Source: Kushneria indalinina DSM 14324 (GTDB taxonomy: Bacteria; Pseudomonadota; Gammaproteobacteria; Pseudomonadales; Halomonadaceae). Taken from it: 64,000 bases of DNA. The notes below the pieces were generated by a model. That model saw only the letters and a program-made list of their open reading frames with translations. It searched no databases and was not told the origin of the DNA. Both the position numbers and the translations under genes were made by a program. The stretch is taken from the NCBI RefSeq assembly GCF_003385845.1, contig NZ_QRDJ01000010.1, positions 1 through 64,000 on the forward strand, given 5' to 3'. Positions 29,275 through 38,654 of this stretch are shown piece by piece; within the stretch, counting starts at the first letter, position 1; each line of letters starts with the position of its first letter.

Positions 29275-30246
29275 ATGAGCGAACAGCATGCCTCTTCCGC
29301 CGGGGAGCCGGGCGCCGGTGAAATGCTGCGCGAGGAACGCGAACGCCAGCGCCTGCATCTGGAAGATGCTGCCGAGCAGCTGAACCTGCGTCCGTCTCTG
29401 GTCGCGGACATGGAGCGTGACAACTTTGAGCAGATCCCGATACCGACGTATCGTCGGGGCTATCTGCGCGCTTACGCTCGCCTGCTGGGGATTGATGATC
29501 GAGCGGTCGTGGCCGCCTATGACCGTGTTCATGGCCGAAGTGATCTTGATGAGCGTCGCGTTGCCCCCATCAGCACCATCAAACCGCCCTCGCGCATGGG
29601 CGCTATCGCCTTTCGGGTGGCAACAGTGGTCGTGGTGGTCTTTCTGGCCGTCATGACACTGCTATGGTGGGAGGGCCGTGAAAGCTCGCCGGGTTATGGT
29701 GATGACAGCGCGATGACCGAGCCGAACACCACCCAGCAGGACAGCGCAGATGATCGCGATCTGCCGCCGGCGCCTGAAACACAACCCGCAGTTGATAACA
29801 CATCCGCCGACAGCTCGGGTAACATGGCCGGCAGCGCGCCGGTCAATACCGCGCTCGCCGCTCGAGTCGCCGAAGGCGGCGACGGCATCGATGTCGAACC
29901 CGGCACCCTTCAGGTCGATACCCCTGAAGGGCGCAATGGTGCGACCGGGGGGCTGGTGGACACTGGCGGTGACGAGGCTTCGGAAACCGACCCGGCCAGC
30001 AGCGGTCGCAGTATGCAGATGAGCTTTGGCAGTGAGTCGTGGGTGGATGTTCGTGATGCCAACGGCACCACCGTATTGCGCGGCCTGCAGCAGAGTGGCA
30101 CCACTGCCACGATCGAAGGCGTGCCGCCCTTTCGCCTGACAGTAGGCAATGCCAATCAGGTCACCATTGATTACAGAGGCGAACGCGTAGACATGTCCCA
30201 ACACGCCGGCAGCAGCAACGTTGCCCGTTTTACCCTGGGGGAGTGA
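29275..30246 (+). CDS. rodZ: Cell-shape protein RodZ
   Basis: A bitopic membrane protein that links MreB to the wall-elongation complex. In 323 residues it shows a cytoplasmic helix-turn-helix (about 16-85, LREERERQRLHLEDAAEQLN), one membrane helix (about 111-131), a long Ser/Thr/Pro/Asp-rich periplasmic linker (about 135-245), and a C-terminal DUF4115 beta domain (SWVDVRDANGTTVLRGL onward). AAGGAAC precedes ATG 29275. ispG follows after 6 bp. Confidence 0.95.
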   Translation: MSEQHASSAGEPGAGEMLREERERQRLHLEDAAEQLNLRPSLVADMERDNFEQIPIPTYRRGYLRAYARLLGIDDRAVVAAYDRVHGRSDLDERRVAPISTIKPPSRMGAIAFRVATVVVVVFLAVMTLLWWEGRESSPGYGDDSAMTEPNTTQQDSADDRDLPPAPETQPAVDNTSADSSGNMAGSAPVNTALAARVAEGGDGIDVEPGTLQVDTPEGRNGATGGLVDTGGDEASETDPASSGRSMQMSFGSESWVDVRDANGTTVLRGLQQSGTTATIEGVPPFRLTVGNANQVTIDYRGERVDMSQHAGSSNVARFTLGE

Positions 30247-30252
30247 TTTATC

Positions 30253-31365
30253 ATGATTAGCCAGTCCCCGATCGTACGGCGCAAATCGCGCCAGATTCAC
30301 GTCGGTAATGTACCCGTGGGTGGCGATGCCCCCATTTCCGTACAGAGCATGACCAATACCAATACGCTGGATGTCGATGCCACCGTCGAGCAGATCGAGC
30401 GTATTGCCGCCGCCGGTGGCGACATCGTGCGCGTGTCGGTGCCGGACATGGACTGCGCCGAGGCCTTCGGCAAGATCAAGCAGCGCACCTCGGTGCCGCT
30501 GGTGACCGACATCCATTTCGATTACCGCATCGCCCTGCGCGTGGCCGAGCTGGGTGCCGACTGCCTGCGCATCAACCCGGGCAACATCGGCAGGGAAGAC
30601 CGCGTGCATGCCGTGGTTCAGTCCGCACGCGACAACGGCATCCCGATTCGCATCGGCGTTAATGCCGGCTCGCTGGAAAAGGATCTGCAGAAAAAGTACG
30701 GCGAGCCCACACCGGCCGCGCTGGTCGAATCGGCCATGCGCCACATCGACTATCTCGACCGCCTGGACTTCCAGGAGTACAAGATTTCGCTCAAGGCCAG
30801 CGATGTCTTCATGGCCGTTGACGCCTATCGACAGATTGCCGGTCAGATCGATCAGCCCCTGCACCTGGGCATCACTGAAGCCGGCGGCCTTCGCGGCGGC
30901 ACGGTCAAGTCCTCGATCGGTCTGGGGGCGCTGTTGATGGATGGCATCGGCGATACCCTGCGAATCTCGCTGGCCGCGGACCCGGTCGAAGAGATCAAGG
31001 TCGGTTATGACATCCTCAAGAGCCTGAAGCTGCGCTCGCGGGGCATCAACTTTATCGCCTGCCCGAGCTGTTCGCGCCAGAACTTCGATGTCATCGGCAC
31101 CATGAATCAGCTGGAAGAGCGTCTTGAAGACGTCATGACGCCGCTGAACGTGTCGGTCATCGGCTGTGTGGTCAACGGACCGGGCGAAGCGAAGGAAACC
31201 GATGTCGGCCTGACCGGCGGCAGCCCTGCCAACCTGATCTACATCGATGGCAAACCGGCCCAGAAGCTGCGCAATGACCATCTTGTCGACGATCTCGAAA
31301 AACTGATTCGGGAACGCGTGGCGCGCAAGGAAGCCGAAGAGCAGGATGTCATCACCCGCGCCTGA
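30253..31365 (+). CDS. ispG: 4-hydroxy-3-methylbut-2-enyl diphosphate synthase IspG
   Basis: IspG is the [4Fe-4S] reductase of the MEP isoprenoid pathway. The 370-residue protein starts with [20 protein letters not shown] and has the cluster cysteines in IACPSCSRQ near residue 270 and [14 protein letters not shown] near 305. It is full length. It starts 6 bp after rodZ and is followed by a possible attenuator and hisS. Confidence 0.98.
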   Translation: MISQSPIVRRKSRQIHVGNVPVGGDAPISVQSMTNTNTLDVDATVEQIERIAAAGGDIVRVSVPDMDCAEAFGKIKQRTSVPLVTDIHFDYRIALRVAELGADCLRINPGNIGREDRVHAVVQSARDNGIPIRIGVNAGSLEKDLQKKYGEPTPAALVESAMRHIDYLDRLDFQEYKISLKASDVFMAVDAYRQIAGQIDQPLHLGITEAGGLRGGTVKSSIGLGALLMDGIGDTLRISLAADPVEEIKVGYDILKSLKLRSRGINFIACPSCSRQNFDVIGTMNQLEERLEDVMTPLNVSVIGCVVNGPGEAKETDVGLTGGSPANLIYIDGKPAQKLRNDHLVDDLEKLIRERVARKEAEEQDVITRA

Positions 31366-31384
31366 GGCCCGGGCGCCCTTTTTT
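31358..31384 (+). terminator. Possible attenuator or weak terminator between ispG and hisS
   Basis: A short stem (GCGCC/GGCGC) overlapping the ispG stop is followed by CC and six T, 22 bp before hisS. The stem is weak, so partial termination is more likely than full. Confidence 0.35.
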
Positions 31385-31406
31385 GAAATGCAGCGATAAA
31401 CGATCA

Positions 31407-32723
31407 ATGTCCAGTAAATTACAGGCCATCCGAGGCATGAATGACCTGCTGCCCGAGCGCTCGCCGCTCTGGCAGTATTTCGAGCAGCACGTGCGCCAGC
31501 TCATGGCACAGTACGGCTATCTGGAAATGCGCACGCCGGTGCTCGAGCAGACGGCGCTGTTCAAGCGCTCCATCGGTGAGGTCACCGATATCGTCGAAAA
31601 GGAGATGTATACCTTTGACGATCGCAACGGTGACAGCCTCTCCCTGCGCCCGGAAGGTACGGCCTCCGTGGTGCGCGCCGCGATCGAAAACGGGCTGCTG
31701 CACAACCAGACCCAGCGGCTCTGGTATGCCGGCCCCATGTTTCGCCATGAGCGCCCCCAGAAGGGTCGCTATCGTCAGTTCCATCAGGTGGGCGTGGAGG
31801 TCTTCGGTCTTGAAGGGCCGGACATCGATACCGAGGTCATCGCCCTTTCTGCCCGCCTCTGGCAGGCGCTGGGCCTGATCGATCATGTGCAGCTCGAGAT
31901 CAACTCGCTGGGCTCGCTCGAGGCACGTCATGCCTATCGCGCCACGCTGGTCGACTATTTCAACGCGCATCTGGAGCAGCTCGACGAGGATGCCCGCCGA
32001 CGTCTGGACAGCAATCCGCTGCGCATTCTCGACAGCAAAAATCCCGATATGCAGGCCCTGATAGAGGCTGCACCGAAACTCATCGATCACCTTGACGAGG
32101 CTTCCGTTGCCCACTTCGAAGGTCTGAAGCAGCGTCTTGATGCGTTGGGTATCGAGTATGTGATCAACACGCGGCTGGTGCGCGGGCTGGACTACTACAG
32201 CCGTACGGTCTTTGAGTGGACCACCACGGCGCTGGGCAGCCAGGGTACCGTCTGTGCCGGCGGACGCTATGATGGTCTGGTCGAGCAGCTGGGCGGCAAG
32301 CCAACGCCGGCCGTCGGCTTTGCCATGGGCGTTGAGCGCCTGATCCTGCTGCTGGAAACCCTGGAACTGGTACCCGAAGCCGCCGAAGACATCCTCGACG
32401 TCTATCTGACGGGTCAGGGCGAAGGTGTCGACACGCAGCTGCTGGTACTGGGTGAAACCCTGCGCAGTCGCCTGCCCGGGCTTCGTGTCCAGGTACACTG
32501 CGGCGGTGGCAGCTTCAAGAGCCAGCTTAAAAAGGCCGACAGGAGTCGCGCCCGCTTTGCCGTCATGCTGGGTGAAGACGAGCTGGCAGCCGGCACGGCC
32601 GCCCTCAAGGATCTGCGCGGTGAAGAGCCCCAGCAGCAGCTGGATACCGCCTCGCTGGTCGATCGCCTGGCACGCTGGATGGATGAACGTCCGGCAGACA
32701 GTGGCCTTTCAACCCGACTTTAG
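31407..32723 (+). CDS. hisS: Histidyl-tRNA synthetase
   Basis: A class II aminoacyl-tRNA synthetase of 438 residues. The start [13 protein letters not shown], motif 2 ([17 protein letters not shown] near 108-124), the His-binding peptide [15 protein letters not shown] near 258 and motif 3 ([12 protein letters not shown] near 303) are all present, with the C-terminal anticodon domain. ATG 31407 begins the family sequence; an open frame from 31383 is not conserved. Confidence 0.98.
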   Translation: MSSKLQAIRGMNDLLPERSPLWQYFEQHVRQLMAQYGYLEMRTPVLEQTALFKRSIGEVTDIVEKEMYTFDDRNGDSLSLRPEGTASVVRAAIENGLLHNQTQRLWYAGPMFRHERPQKGRYRQFHQVGVEVFGLEGPDIDTEVIALSARLWQALGLIDHVQLEINSLGSLEARHAYRATLVDYFNAHLEQLDEDARRRLDSNPLRILDSKNPDMQALIEAAPKLIDHLDEASVAHFEGLKQRLDALGIEYVINTRLVRGLDYYSRTVFEWTTTALGSQGTVCAGGRYDGLVEQLGGKPTPAVGFAMGVERLILLLETLELVPEAAEDILDVYLTGQGEGVDTQLLVLGETLRSRLPGLRVQVHCGGGSFKSQLKKADRSRARFAVMLGEDELAAGTAALKDLRGEEPQQQLDTASLVDRLARWMDERPADSGLSTRL

Positions 32724-32782
32724 CATTTTCTCGATTACCGGGCAGGGACCGTCATGAGACCGAACCTACAGGAGTGCCGCAC

Positions 32783-33451
32783 GTGGCGGATCAGTTGAAT
32801 ATTCACGAAGAAGACGATCAGCTGGCGGCTGCCAAACGCTTCTGGCACAACTACGCCAAGCCGATTCTGGGCGGGATCATCATCGCGGGCGCCGGTCTGT
32901 TTGCCTGGCACTGGTGGCAGGACCATCAACAGGCGCAGTCCGAGGCTGCCTCGCTCCAGTACCAGCAGCTGATCCAGCTGACCTCCCGGGACAGCCTTGA
33001 TGACAGCGGCCGCCAGGCCGCACAGAGCATCATTGATGCCATTCGTGATCAGCACGGCGGCACCCTGTATGCCGATCTGGCCGGCATGATCCAGGCCCGT
33101 CTGGCCGTGGAGGGCAATGACCTGCAGGCGGCCGAGCAGGCGCTGGACGATGTCCGCCAGAGCAGCGATCGCGACGAGATCCGGGCGCTGGCCGGCCTGG
33201 AACTGGCCCGCGTGCAGCTGGGTCAGGATAACGCCGACGGCGCACTTGAAACGCTAAACGGCCTGCAGCTGCCCGAGGCCATGGCCGCCCGCGGCGCCGA
33301 CATTCGGGGTGACATCCAGCTGGCGCTGGGCAATACCGCCGAGGCGCGCAGCGCCTGGCAGGACGCGGTCAACCTGGCTCGTGAGCACGATCAGGAGCTC
33401 TCCGGGATACAACTCAAACTCGATGATCTGGCGCCTCAGGAGGCCTCATGA
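32783..33451 (+). CDS. yfgM: YfgM family periplasmic TPR-like protein
   Basis: A 222-residue bitopic protein with a short cytoplasmic segment, one helix at about residues 27-46 (KPILGGIIIAGAGLFAWHWW), and a periplasmic tetratricopeptide-like domain. E. coli YfgM binds SecYEG and PpiD at the exit of the translocon. GTG 32783 has AGGAG 8 nt upstream and is preferred to an in-frame GTG at 32774 that overlaps that site. Its stop overlaps bamB by 4 bp. Confidence 0.92.
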   Translation: MADQLNIHEEDDQLAAAKRFWHNYAKPILGGIIIAGAGLFAWHWWQDHQQAQSEAASLQYQQLIQLTSRDSLDDSGRQAAQSIIDAIRDQHGGTLYADLAGMIQARLAVEGNDLQAAEQALDDVRQSSDRDEIRALAGLELARVQLGQDNADGALETLNGLQLPEAMAARGADIRGDIQLALGNTAEARSAWQDAVNLAREHDQELSGIQLKLDDLAPQEAS

Positions 33452-34665
33452 GCACGCTTGAAAACGGCTCTTCTTCACACACGGGCATCAAGCGACTCGC
33501 GCTGATGGCAAAACCGCTGGGCGCACTGCTGTGTGCGACCTCGCTTGTGGTACTGGCCGGCTGTTCGGGCAATGTCCAGACCGGCACCCAGCCCCGCGAG
33601 CTGACCAGCATCGATCAAAGCGTCAACGTCGAAGGACTCTGGTCGCGGGGCATCGGCTCGCTGACACGCGCCCGCTACCCGATCTCCCCGGCCATTTCGG
33701 GCGATACGATCTATGCCAGTGACGCCGAAGGCAACGTCAAGGCCATTAACCGTGGCAACGGTCAGATCGAGTGGGAAAAGCATCTGGACACACCCATCTC
33801 CAGCGGCCTGACCGCGGACAGCGGCCAGCTGTTTGCCGGCACCCGCAACGGTGAGGTCATTGTCTTCAGCGAAGACAACGGTGACATCGTCTGGCGCTCG
33901 CGCGTGTCCAGCGAAGTAATCGCGCCGCCGCAGCTCAACAGCGGCCAGCTCGTGGTGCAGAGCGTGGATGGTACCCTCACCGCACTGGATCGCTTTACCG
34001 GCGAGCAGCAGTGGCTGTATGCCTCCTCCCAGCCGGCCCTGACCCTGCGTGGCACCGGTGCCCCACGCACCATTGACCCGGTCTCCTTTGCCGGTTTTGC
34101 CAACGGCCGTCTGGCCGCCTTTGACAATCGCAGCGGTCAGCAGCTGTGGGATCTGCGCGTCGCCGTACCGCAGGGGCGTACCGAAGTCGAGCAGCTGGTG
34201 GATCTCGACGGCCAGCCGGTGCTGACCCAGGACGGCCGCCTGTTCGTGACCAGCTACAACGGCCGCGTCATGGCACTCGATGCCCGCAACGGTCAGCCGC
34301 TGTGGGACCGTGAGCAGTCCAGCTATCACACCCCGGTGCTGATTGGCGACTACCTCTTCACGGTCACGGCCGACAGCCACATCATGGCGATCGATGCCAA
34401 CAACGGCCGCGTCATCTGGAACCAGGACGAACTGGAGGGCCGCTCGCTGAGCGCGCCGGTATTTGTCGATAACAAGCTGGTGGTCGGCGACTATCAGGGC
34501 TATCTGCACGTCATCGACGCCCAGAGCGGCGAGCAGGAAGGTCGCACCCGTCCGGGCGGTGACGGCATCAGCATCACACCGTTGACCGATGGGGAGCATG
34601 TCTTCGTGCTGACCAATGACGGTGAGCTGATCGCCTACTCCCTCGAGGAGATGGGCAACCGGTAA
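33448..34665 (+). CDS. bamB: Outer membrane assembly lipoprotein BamB
   Basis: BamB is the beta-propeller lipoprotein of the BAM complex that inserts outer membrane proteins. The 405-residue protein has a signal peptide with lipobox VLAGC near residue 30 and repeated PQQ-type blades (for example IEWEKHLDTPISSGL, VIWNQDELEGRSLSAP). ATG 33448 overlaps the yfgM stop (ATGA), so the two are translationally coupled. A terminator at 34689 follows. Confidence 0.97.
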   Translation: MSTLENGSSSHTGIKRLALMAKPLGALLCATSLVVLAGCSGNVQTGTQPRELTSIDQSVNVEGLWSRGIGSLTRARYPISPAISGDTIYASDAEGNVKAINRGNGQIEWEKHLDTPISSGLTADSGQLFAGTRNGEVIVFSEDNGDIVWRSRVSSEVIAPPQLNSGQLVVQSVDGTLTALDRFTGEQQWLYASSQPALTLRGTGAPRTIDPVSFAGFANGRLAAFDNRSGQQLWDLRVAVPQGRTEVEQLVDLDGQPVLTQDGRLFVTSYNGRVMALDARNGQPLWDREQSSYHTPVLIGDYLFTVTADSHIMAIDANNGRVIWNQDELEGRSLSAPVFVDNKLVVGDYQGYLHVIDAQSGEQEGRTRPGGDGISITPLTDGEHVFVLTNDGELIAYSLEEMGNR

Positions 34666-34688
34666 GCGGCTGTAACCACGCCGTCGTT

Positions 34689-34727
34689 ACGGGCCTTTCG
34701 GTATTGAACCGGAAGGCCCGTTCGTTT
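34689..34727 (+). terminator. Terminator after bamB
   Basis: A 14-bp stem with one G-T pair (ACGGGCCTTTCGGT/ACCGGAAGGCCCGT, loop ATTGA) is followed by TCGTTT, 24 bp past the stop. It separates the ispG-bamB series from der. Confidence 0.8.
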
Positions 34728-34870
34728 ATCGCCCGACCCGGCAGGGCGTACCACACATTTCGAATACCGACGTCTTTCGGGTTAGAATACCCATCATCAT
34801 CAGGACGGACGGTATCAGCGCTGTCCTCTATCAAGCCGACAGCCCGCTCCCTCTATCGTGCAGGACCCTC

Positions 34871-36274
34871 ATGAATCCCGTTATCGCACTCGTCGGCCGA
34901 CCCAATGTCGGCAAATCCACGCTATTCAATCGTCTGACCCGCTCGCGTGATGCCATCGTTGCAGACTTTCCCGGACTGACCCGCGATCGCCACTACGGCA
35001 ACGGTCAGGTGGGCGACAAGCCCTATACGGTCATCGATACCGGCGGTATCAGTGGCGATGAGATGGGGATTGATGCGGCCATGGCCGAACAGTCGCTGCT
35101 GGCCATCGACGAAGCCGACATCGTCTTTTTCATGGTGGATGCGCGCGCCGGCATCATGCCGGCCGATGAAGCCATCGCCAATCACCTGCGCGTCAATCAG
35201 AAAAAGACCTGGCTTGTGGTCAACAAGAGTGACGGCCTGCAGGAAGAGATCGCCACCGCCGATTTCTGGGCGCTGGGACTGGGCGACCCGCACGCCATTG
35301 CCGCCGCTCACGGGCGCAATGTCACTACCCTGATCGAGCATGTTCTTGAGCCCTTCCCCGAGGTCAGTGAAGAGACCCACCCGGATCTGGTCGCCAACGG
35401 CGTTCGCATCGGCGTGGTCGGGCGCCCCAACGTGGGCAAGTCCACGCTGGTCAACCGGCTGCTGGGCGAGGAGCGCGTGGTGGTCTTTGATGAGGCCGGC
35501 ACCACCCGCGATGCCATCGAGATCCCCTTTGAGCGCCGCGGCAAGCCCTATGTCCTGATCGATACCGCCGGGGTGCGCCGCCGCAAGAACATAAGCCTTG
35601 CGGCAGAGAAGTTTTCGATCATCAAGACGCTGGACGCCATCAAGGAGTGCAACGTTGCCATCGTGGTCCTCGATGCCCGTACCGGGCTGGTCGAGCAGGA
35701 CCTGCATCTGCTGGATTACGTGCTGACCACCGGGCGCGCGCTGGTGCTGGCGGTCAACAAGTGGGACGGCCTCGAGCAGGAAGCCCGCGAGAAGATGCGC
35801 TCTGACATCAAAAGGCGCCTCGGGTTTGCCGACTACGCCGACCTGCACTTCATCTCGGCGCTGCACGGCACCGCCGTGGGAGACCTTTACCCCTCCATCG
35901 AGCGCGCCTTCGCCTCGGCCACGGCACGCTGGTCCACCAACCGATTGACGACGCTGTTGCAGGACGCGGTCAGCGAGCATCAGCCGCCGCTGGTCAACGG
36001 CCGTCGCATCAAGCTGCGCATGGCGCATCAGGGCGGCGCCAATCCGCCCTTGATCGTGGTACACGGCAATCAGACCAATGCCCTGCCCGACGCCTACAAG
36101 CGCTTTTTGATCAATACCTTTCGCAAGGTGCTCAAGGTCAAGGGCACGCCGATTCGCTTTGAATTCCGCTCAGGCGACAACCCCTACGACAAGAACAGCG
36201 GCGACACCGACCGCGAAAAGGCCAAGGCCCGCCAGCTCTCGCGTACGAAGGAAGCGCGCAAGAACCGTCGCTGA
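34871..36274 (+). CDS. der: Ribosome assembly GTPase Der (EngA)
   Basis: Der is a double GTPase needed for 50S subunit maturation. The 467-residue protein carries two G domains, with P-loops [12 protein letters not shown] near residue 8 and [12 protein letters not shown] near 184 and NKSD and NKWD base-recognition motifs. A C-terminal KH-like domain and a basic tail ([15 protein letters not shown]) follow. It is full length and probably has its own promoter after the bamB terminator. Confidence 0.98.
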   Translation: MNPVIALVGRPNVGKSTLFNRLTRSRDAIVADFPGLTRDRHYGNGQVGDKPYTVIDTGGISGDEMGIDAAMAEQSLLAIDEADIVFFMVDARAGIMPADEAIANHLRVNQKKTWLVVNKSDGLQEEIATADFWALGLGDPHAIAAAHGRNVTTLIEHVLEPFPEVSEETHPDLVANGVRIGVVGRPNVGKSTLVNRLLGEERVVVFDEAGTTRDAIEIPFERRGKPYVLIDTAGVRRRKNISLAAEKFSIIKTLDAIKECNVAIVVLDARTGLVEQDLHLLDYVLTTGRALVLAVNKWDGLEQEAREKMRSDIKRRLGFADYADLHFISALHGTAVGDLYPSIERAFASATARWSTNRLTTLLQDAVSEHQPPLVNGRRIKLRMAHQGGANPPLIVVHGNQTNALPDAYKRFLINTFRKVLKVKGTPIRFEFRSGDNPYDKNSGDTDREKAKARQLSRTKEARKNRR

Positions 36275-36401
36275 CCCGACAGCAATAAACGCCGGCCACC
36301 CATCAACCCGATTTTGTATGTCTCTCGATCAGGCGCCATACTCCGACATCAAAAGCATGTCATCCAACGTATGAGCAGGTTGAGAACAACAGGGAATCGG
36401 G

Positions 36402-37109
36402 ATGGACAAGGTTTCACGCCGGGTCCGGCGGATGTGGGTGCTGCCGGTTATGGCGGTTCTGGTCAGCTGTGTGGCGCTACCCCAGGCCAGCTTCATGCTG
36501 GGACGGCTGGCGCTGCAGTCGATGGGCGTGGAAAACGTGCGTATCGGTCGCTGGGCAGTACCGGTGGACGCGCTGACGCTGGAACCCACGGCGATGGCCC
36601 GGGCCGGGCTTGATATGGCCGGCATGCCGGTCAGCCTCGATCTGCCGCTGTCTCTGACCCCACCGGACGCCGCGCCCGATGTGACACTGGCAGGCTACGC
36701 CTGGCGACTTGTGGTGCCGGGCGCCGAGCCGGTCACTGGCGACGTGAACGAGCCCGTGGCACTGCGCGGCGGCGAGCCGGCTACCCTGCATCTGCCGATC
36801 GAGCTGTTCCCCGACACGCCTGAACGCGAAGGCCCTGACTACGACCAACAACTGCTGGCACTGGCACAGCGTCTGGCCGGTCGTCAGCAGCTGCCGGCGG
36901 GCAGTACGCTTTCCCTGACACCCCGTCTGGATGGCCAGATGGCGCAGCTGATTCCGGCCCCGACCATTACGCTGGACATCGGCGATGGCGGCACACAGGA
37001 CAGCGCCGCCACGCTTCCCACACCGCCGGAACGCGCCACACCTGCAGCCGACACAGCGCCGGCATCACCCGCCCCGACCGCCAGAGACCGTGACACCCTG
37101 CAGCCATGA
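36402..37109 (+). CDS. Exported protein of unknown function, LEA-2-like
   Basis: A 235-residue protein with an N-terminal signal or anchor helix (residues 12-30) and a beta-rich middle (PDVTLAGYAWRLVVPGAEPVTGDV, then GEPATLHLPIELFP). The middle resembles the WHy/LEA type 2 domain, known from desiccation-related and some bacterial envelope proteins. The last 50 residues are a low-complexity Thr/Pro/Ala tail. The LEA link is weak and from memory. It lies between der and a convergent small exported protein gene and ends at the bidirectional terminator at 37109-37135. Confidence 0.8.
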   Translation: MDKVSRRVRRMWVLPVMAVLVSCVALPQASFMLGRLALQSMGVENVRIGRWAVPVDALTLEPTAMARAGLDMAGMPVSLDLPLSLTPPDAAPDVTLAGYAWRLVVPGAEPVTGDVNEPVALRGGEPATLHLPIELFPDTPEREGPDYDQQLLALAQRLAGRQQLPAGSTLSLTPRLDGQMAQLIPAPTITLDIGDGGTQDSAATLPTPPERATPAADTAPASPAPTARDRDTLQP

Positions 37110-37135
37110 AAAAACCGGCGCCAGAGCGCCGGTTT
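37109..37135. terminator. Bidirectional terminator between two exported-protein genes
   Basis: A 9-bp stem (AACCGGCGC/GCGCCGGTT, loop CAGA) at 37113-37134 has six A on the left, giving six T for the minus-strand gene, and TTT on the right. Confidence 0.85.
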
Positions 37136-37141
37136 CCATGT

Positions 37142-37185
37142 TACCCAGAGATGTTATTCGATCTACCCAAAGATGTTATTCGATC
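37142..37185. repeat. 22-bp tandem duplication spanning a stop codon
   Basis: TACCCAGAGATGTTATTCGATC (37142-37163) is followed immediately by the same 22 bp with one change, G to A (37164-37185). The second copy carries the stop codon and last codons of the minus-strand gene at 37176; the first copy is an untranslated echo of them. Confidence 0.9.
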
Positions 37186-37580
37186 GCGCTCAGGGTGCCC
37201 TCTCCCACCACCTCACCATCGGAAAGCCACTCGATGCGGTTGTCCCCTGTCATGCGGACCTGATAACAGGTGGTCTCGCCGCTGCCGTAGTCAAGACACA
37301 TTCGATCATTTTCGATCGTGGATTGACCGGTATAGTCCTCGCCTTCGATGGTGCCATCGACGCGGTAGGCTTCACTGTATTGACTGCCGTCGGCCATGGC
37401 TCCGGTCACACGATGGCCCAGAATGTTGTCGCGAATGGCACTGCCAGAGAGACGTTCGCCCTGCTCGCTGCTCCGGGATTGCTGCTCGCTGTGGCTGTCG
37501 GAGGCGCCGGCCAGCACCGGCCCCGCCGCCATGCCGGTCAGCAGCAACATTCCCATAAACGCTTTTGTCATTGTTCTCAT
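37176..37580 (-). CDS. Small exported protein of unknown function
   Basis: A 134-residue protein with a Sec signal peptide (residues 1-26, GMAAGPVLA cleavage region) and a Ser/Gln-rich mature start. It then has a C-terminal domain with two cysteines (MCLDYGSGETTCYQVRM) that could form a disulfide. The middle LSGSAIRDNILGHRVTGAMADG resembles short extracytoplasmic domains of unknown function that I cannot name with confidence. ATG 37580 has GGAG 9 nt upstream; the frame opens at 37595. A 22-bp duplication overlaps its stop codon. Confidence 0.8.
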   Translation of the reverse strand: MRTMTKAFMGMLLLTGMAAGPVLAGASDSHSEQQSRSSEQGERLSGSAIRDNILGHRVTGAMADGSQYSEAYRVDGTIEGEDYTGQSTIENDRMCLDYGSGETTCYQVRMTGDNRIEWLSDGEVVGEGTLSAIE

Positions 37581-37666
37581 CGAATCACGCTCCATTGATC
37601 AAAGCATTCAGTGTGGCATCAACGAACGAACATGCTGACTCGGGACACGGCACTTTCAGCCCTGCT

Positions 37667-38539
37667 TTAGTCGACCCCGGCGTCCCCGAGGGTATTGTCG
37701 CGCCCGGTCCAGGCGATGGCGAACTGCCAGGCCGCGCGGCCACTGCGCACGCCCCGTGCCAGCGCAAAACGACGCGCCTCGGCGTCTGCCGCCTCATCGA
37801 ACGTGCCCCCCAGATGCGTGACCCAGTGGGCGCAGGTCTCAAGATAGGTATCCTGATCGAAGGGATAGAACGACAGCCACAGCCCGAACCGGTCGGAGAG
37901 TGAAATCTTCTCCTCGACGGCGTCACCATGGTGAATTTCGCCGCCCACGACCTGCGTATTATTGTTGTCGGCCATGCTCTCCGGCAGCAGATGGCGCCGG
38001 TTGGAGGTGGCATAGAGCAACACATTGTCCGGCGGTCCAGTCAGGGTGCCATCCAGCACGCTCTTGAGTGCCTTGTAGGCGTCATCGCTGCCTTCAAAAG
38101 AGAGATCGTCACAGTAGACGACAAAGCGATAGTCGCTGCCCCTGAGCGCTTGCACCAGGGTGGGCAGCCCCACCAGATCGTGGCGGTCGACCTGAATCAG
38201 GCGCAGGCCCTCACCGGCCAGATCGTTGATCAGCGCCCGGATCAGCGAGGACTTGCCGGTCCCGCGGGCGCCCCACAGCAGCGCATGGTTGGCCGGTCGC
38301 CCGCGCAGGAAGGTACGGGTGTTCTCGACCAGCGCCGTTTTCTGGCTCTCGATGCCGATCAGCTCACTCACGCTGACGCTATCGCGCGGTGCCACCGGCG
38401 TCAGCCGTCCGCCCAGCGCATGGCGCTGCCAGAGCGCGGCCACATCGCGCGACCAGTCGATGGGGGCCTGCTCGGGCGGTAACAGCGGTTCCAGCCTGTC
38501 CAGCAGGTTCAGAAGGCGTGTGCTCAACTGCTCATTCAT
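37667..38539 (-). CDS. AAA-type ATPase, DUF815 family
   Basis: A 290-residue P-loop protein of the DUF815 family (PF05673). Walker A is GARGTGKSSL near residue 90 and Walker B is FVVYCDDLSF near 140, with a sensor-1-like stretch VLLYATSNRRHL near 173-184. The conserved SDRFGLWLSFYPFDQDTYL follows. The role of the family is not established. It is divergent from the M48 protease gene. Confidence 0.9.
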   Translation of the reverse strand: MNEQLSTRLLNLLDRLEPLLPPEQAPIDWSRDVAALWQRHALGGRLTPVAPRDSVSVSELIGIESQKTALVENTRTFLRGRPANHALLWGARGTGKSSLIRALINDLAGEGLRLIQVDRHDLVGLPTLVQALRGSDYRFVVYCDDLSFEGSDDAYKALKSVLDGTLTGPPDNVLLYATSNRRHLLPESMADNNNTQVVGGEIHHGDAVEEKISLSDRFGLWLSFYPFDQDTYLETCAHWVTHLGGTFDEAADAEARRFALARGVRSGRAAWQFAIAWTGRDNTLGDAGVD

Positions 38540-38654
38540 TCAGGGCTCCGCATCGGGTTATGCTGTCATGTGACAATGATCCCGCTATCCTGCCGTGCCC
38601 TTCTGGCACGCGTCCAGTCGGGTCCATCGACCATTTACAGGAGTGTTGCCGTTC

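Noticed and set aside
29662-31407. 581-codon minus-strand frame opposite rodZ and ispG
   Set aside because: It spans two well-supported genes and their junction; composition is that of a shadow frame.
34922-36064. 380-codon minus-strand frame opposite der
   Set aside because: der carries both GTPase domains in the other strand, and this frame shows no motif.
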